Positions 29,524 through 31,285 of a DNA stretch of 31,285 nt are shown piece by piece (the stretch's first letter is position 1; the number at the start of each line of letters is the position of its first letter). The notes beneath the pieces are model-generated. The model was not told the DNA's origin and searched no databases. It saw only the letters and a list, made by a program, of their open reading frames with translations. The translations under genes and the position numbers were made by a program. The DNA is taken from the NCBI GenBank assembly GCA_030528665.1, contig JAUMYK010000014.1, positions 1 to 31,285 of the forward strand, written 5' to 3'. Source of the stretch: a bacterium (GTDB lineage: Bacteria; Patescibacteria; JAEDAM01; Absconditabacterales; Absconditicoccaceae).

Positions 29524-29757
29524 TTAAAAGTACTCGTTGGGGATATTTTTGACAATATGCTTATAGAACTCAAACAAGGAGTATTCCTTGATATTCTTAT
29601 TATTCCCCTTGTTTTGGATAAATTCTAATATCTTAGTCACAATTATTTTGCTTTTATACTCTTCACTCTTTTTTTCTGACCACTGAGGAAGAAACTCAGT
29701 TGCAGGTCTGCCTCTGGGCTTCTTTGATTGTTCCAATTCATTCCAAGCAGTCTTCAA
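29524..29757 (-). CDS. Small hypothetical protein, 77 aa, probable TTG start
   Basis: Not recognised. It contains KPRGRPATEF, an AT-hook-like basic element (GRP flanked by K/R), followed by helices (KIIVTKILEFIQNKG and EYSLFEFYKHIVKNI). No ATG lies near the beginning. The leader TTTTATATTTTATACTTC ends at the usual distance before TTG 29757, which is therefore taken as start. A DNA-binding role is suggested by the basic element only. Confidence 0.6.
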   Translation of the reverse strand: MKTAWNELEQSKKPRGRPATEFLPQWSEKKSEEYKSKIIVTKILEFIQNKGNNKNIKEYSLFEFYKHIVKNIPNEYF

Positions 29758-29805
29758 AGCGAAGAAGTATAAAATATAAAACTAAGATATTCTATTCTTA
29801 TAGGC

Positions 29806-30063
29806 TTATTGCTTGAGACTTGTTTTTCTCAGCTCATCCTCTTTCATCAGAACTTTTTTCCCTGTATCGAGTTCTACTTCAAACCCAAAACATTCACTTT
29901 CAGGATATTGTAGGATATTCTGGACTGTCCCAGTTTGTCCTGCGTAAAAGTAGGGTAAAATCCCTTGTCCCTCTTTCAGTGTACCATCAGAAATGATTTC
30001 CACATAATCTCCATACTGAAATTGTGGTAAAGTAGTCGGTGTTCGTTCTGTTTTTTTCTTCAT
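29806..30063 (-). CDS. SH3/KOW-like small protein, 85 aa
   Basis: It contains a small barrel pattern: FQYGDYVEIISDG, then YAGQTGTVQNIL, then GFEVELDTGKKVLMKEDELR. The GQTG-V turn and the last strand match KOW/SH3-like modules found in transcription factors and small phage proteins. Ligand unknown. No TGA codon. The leader TTTTAATTATTTACC precedes the ATG. Confidence 0.7.
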   Translation of the reverse strand: MKKKTERTPTTLPQFQYGDYVEIISDGTLKEGQGILPYFYAGQTGTVQNILQYPESECFGFEVELDTGKKVLMKEDELRKTSLKQ

Positions 30064-30111
30064 CTTATTGGTGGTAAATAATTAAAATATGATCAGTACA
30101 TTGATCCTAAA

Positions 30112-30558
30112 CTACACTCTCTCATAACTCTCCTCGAATATATCAGGCTTACAGGGGTAGTACTCTCCTTTGATGCCTTTGACTACATAATCTCCTACTT
30201 GAAGCTCTACCCATCCTTCTAAGGTTTTCAGCGAGATTGCTCTACTCGCTCTATTATCATCTCTGACCTCTATATTTGGGAAATATCTCTTTATTTGATC
30301 TATACTTTCGTATTTCACTGCTTCTATTACGAGGGGTTTCTTTCTGTATTTTTGAGCTTTGGGTTCGTAGTGGGCGAGTTTTTCTTTGAGGAGCTTGTTT
30401 TCTGCCTTCAAGAACTCTATCTCATGTTCCATATGGGATTTCTCTATCATTCATCGATTGAATTTATTTAGATCTTCTACTGATATTCATAGAGTATCTG
30501 CAATCGCTCTATCTCTGACTGTTTTCATTGCTTTTTCTACTATACTTGTTCAAAACAT
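30112..30558 (-). CDS. Phage protein with PGDYIV/YPCKPDIF domain, 148 aa
   Basis: The C-terminal 75 residues have the familiar phage layout KYRKKPLVIEAVKYES, ISLKTLEGWVELQVGDYVV, then KGIKGEYYPCKPDIFEESYE. Its biochemical role is unknown. Before it lies a coiled coil (EIEFLKAENKLLKEKLAHYE) and an N-terminal part with two TGA codons. The start at 30558 is chosen because TTTTATTTTTTACC precedes it. The same frame stays open upstream to an ATG at 30735, but that stretch overlaps a membrane-protein gene in another frame. Confidence 0.75.
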
Positions 30559-30585
30559 CCTTTCTTCTGGTAAAAAATAAAACAA
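30559..30585 (-). promoter_or_regulatory. T-rich translation leader deciding the start at 30558
   Basis: On the minus strand TTTTATTTTTTACCAGAAGA stands before AGGATG. The same design (for example TTTTATTTATTTTTTACAC before ATG 1829) precedes most starts in the window. Confidence 0.6.
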
Positions 30586-30629
30586 ATCTGATTCTATCCT
30601 CCATACCTCTAGGAGGTCTTGGATAGATT

Positions 30630-31055
30630 TTACTTTTTCTCTTTTCCAAACAGGTATTTGGCTGATTGAATAAATCCAATCAATCCCAGTATTCAATGTA
30701 CAATAGACAACATCAATATAATCCTCATAGTCCATCCACTAAATTCAAAAGAAAAGAGTAAGAGGAATCACGAGATAACAACATACAGCATTGAATCCGT
30801 GATCTTGATCTTTTGTGCCATTGCCTCTCTTTCATCTGCGAGCAGAGCATGTAACCTCATCAGTTCGTTAATGGTAAAGTCTACATCCTCCTTTCTCATT
30901 TTTAGCTGATCCTTCAGTGCTTTTCGGAGGTGGTGGTTCTCCATCCAGAGGTCTCAGCATTCTAGGTATAGCTCATCTAGTTTACCCTTTACGGTTTGAG
31001 GAGCTAAGTGTTTCTTTAAGCGTTTTTTGATATGTTTCCTTTTTTGTACTTTCAT
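30630..31055 (-). CDS. Coiled-coil protein with two C-terminal membrane segments, 141 aa
   Basis: The basic N-terminus (KVQKRKHIKKRLKKHLAPQT) leads into helices (RKALKDQLKMRKEDVDFTIN and ELMRLHALLADEREAM), followed by two hydrophobic segments (MLYVVISGFLLLFSF and MRIILMLSIVHGILGLIGFI) and a charged end (KYLFGKEKK). Three TGA codons. Such N-coil, C-membrane proteins occur among phage accessory lysis or exclusion proteins; no specific function is assignable. It overlaps an alternative reading in the frame of the next gene, but the membrane segments support this frame. The leader TTTTATATTATCACCC precedes its ATG. Confidence 0.65.
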
Positions 31056-31076
31056 CTGTTGGGTGATAATATAAAA

Positions 31077-31285
31077 TTATAATCCTTTCTGAGTTTTCAG
31101 CTCTTTTACGAGCTGGGTGTAGTGATCAATCTGCTCTTGTAGTGAGGATGTAGCGATTTTTACGATTTGCTTGTCATTGATCATCTGATCGACGAGCAAT
31201 TCCCCGTACTTCCTTTGCATTCGGCGAGTATAGATGATGTAGTTACCATGTAGTATCACATTACATCTCACGCAACCAGCGTGGC
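31077..31285 (-). CDS. NinG/Rap-like recombination protein, C-terminal part
   Basis: The gene is cut by the right edge; 68 residues plus the stop are visible. They begin HAGCVRCNVILHGNYIIYTR, with a Cys-x-x-Cys-Asn element, followed by RKYGELLVDQMINDK and a last helix (SLQEQIDHYTQLVKELKTQK). This order (C..CN...GN...YR, then GE..V..L, then I..Y..KVKEL) resembles the C-terminus of lambda NinG, a zinc-binding HNH-related protein that acts on recombination intermediates. The rest lies outside the window, so this is a tentative assignment; another HNH-type protein is the alternative. Confidence 0.5.
   Translation of the reverse strand, partial: HAGCVRCNVILHGNYIIYTRRMQRKYGELLVDQMINDKQIVKIATSSLQEQIDHYTQLVKELKTQKGL

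Noticed and set aside
1..31285. CRISPR arrays, insertion sequences, integrase and attachment sites
   Set aside because: No regularly spaced repeats, transposase or integrase motifs were seen; lysogeny cannot be judged from this window.

Overview
The window is a phage genome segment, or a prophage, that reads TGA as glycine (genetic code 25). This code is known from Absconditabacteria (SR1) and Gracilibacteria, so the host is very probably one of these candidate-phyla bacteria. Read with the standard code, most genes break into short pieces. Read with TGA=Gly they become long continuous frames that end only in TAA or TAG. The clearest proof is the cytosine methyltransferase at 740-1798, where TGA falls on invariant glycines of family motifs (SCGRLALERAG, PCQGFS, NYTEGVSN). 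All coordinates below use this code. Gene starts rarely have a GGAGG-like Shine-Dalgarno site. Most instead follow a T-rich leader of the TTTTATT type roughly 20 nt upstream.

Layout. (1) 1-5387, plus strand: small accessory or early genes. They include an Acb2/Tad1-family nucleotide sponge (anti-CBASS or anti-Thoeris type), a C5 DNA methyltransferase, a run of small phage proteins, a BRO-type antirepressor and a DUF6900-like protein. Several intrinsic terminators and two structured non-coding stretches lie among them. (2) 5392-5415: a bidirectional terminator at the convergent junction. (3) 5425-31285, minus strand, read from right to left: a NinG-like recombination protein (cut by the window edge), a membrane protein, small proteins, terminase small and large subunits, portal, a small protein, scaffold-like protein, major capsid protein, adaptor, large tail-tube/nozzle-like protein, C1q-like receptor protein, a secreted coiled-coil protein, a NYN RNase, a small protein, tail fibre, LamG-like protein, holin, papain-type peptidase, CHAP peptidase, two giant virion proteins (905 and 1196 aa) and a receiver-like small protein. 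The order portal-scaffold-capsid-adaptor-nozzle followed by giant internal proteins, without tape measure, sheath or tail-tube genes, suggests a short-tailed (podovirus-like) virion.

How the parts work together. The minus strand carries packaging, head, tail, lysis and ejection genes in late-operon order. Two nearly identical promoter-like blocks (26969-27010 and 17093-17132), far apart, precede the portal operon and the tail-fibre/lysis operon, so a shared late regulator is likely. A separate sigma70-like promoter drives a structured leader ending in an intrinsic terminator just before the NYN nuclease. The last giant protein ends in nuclease-like, ADP-ribosyltransferase-like and DGRH domains, the architecture of polyvalent proteins that are injected with phage DNA. 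Portal and capsid genes almost avoid TGA, whereas small accessory genes use it for about half of their glycines.
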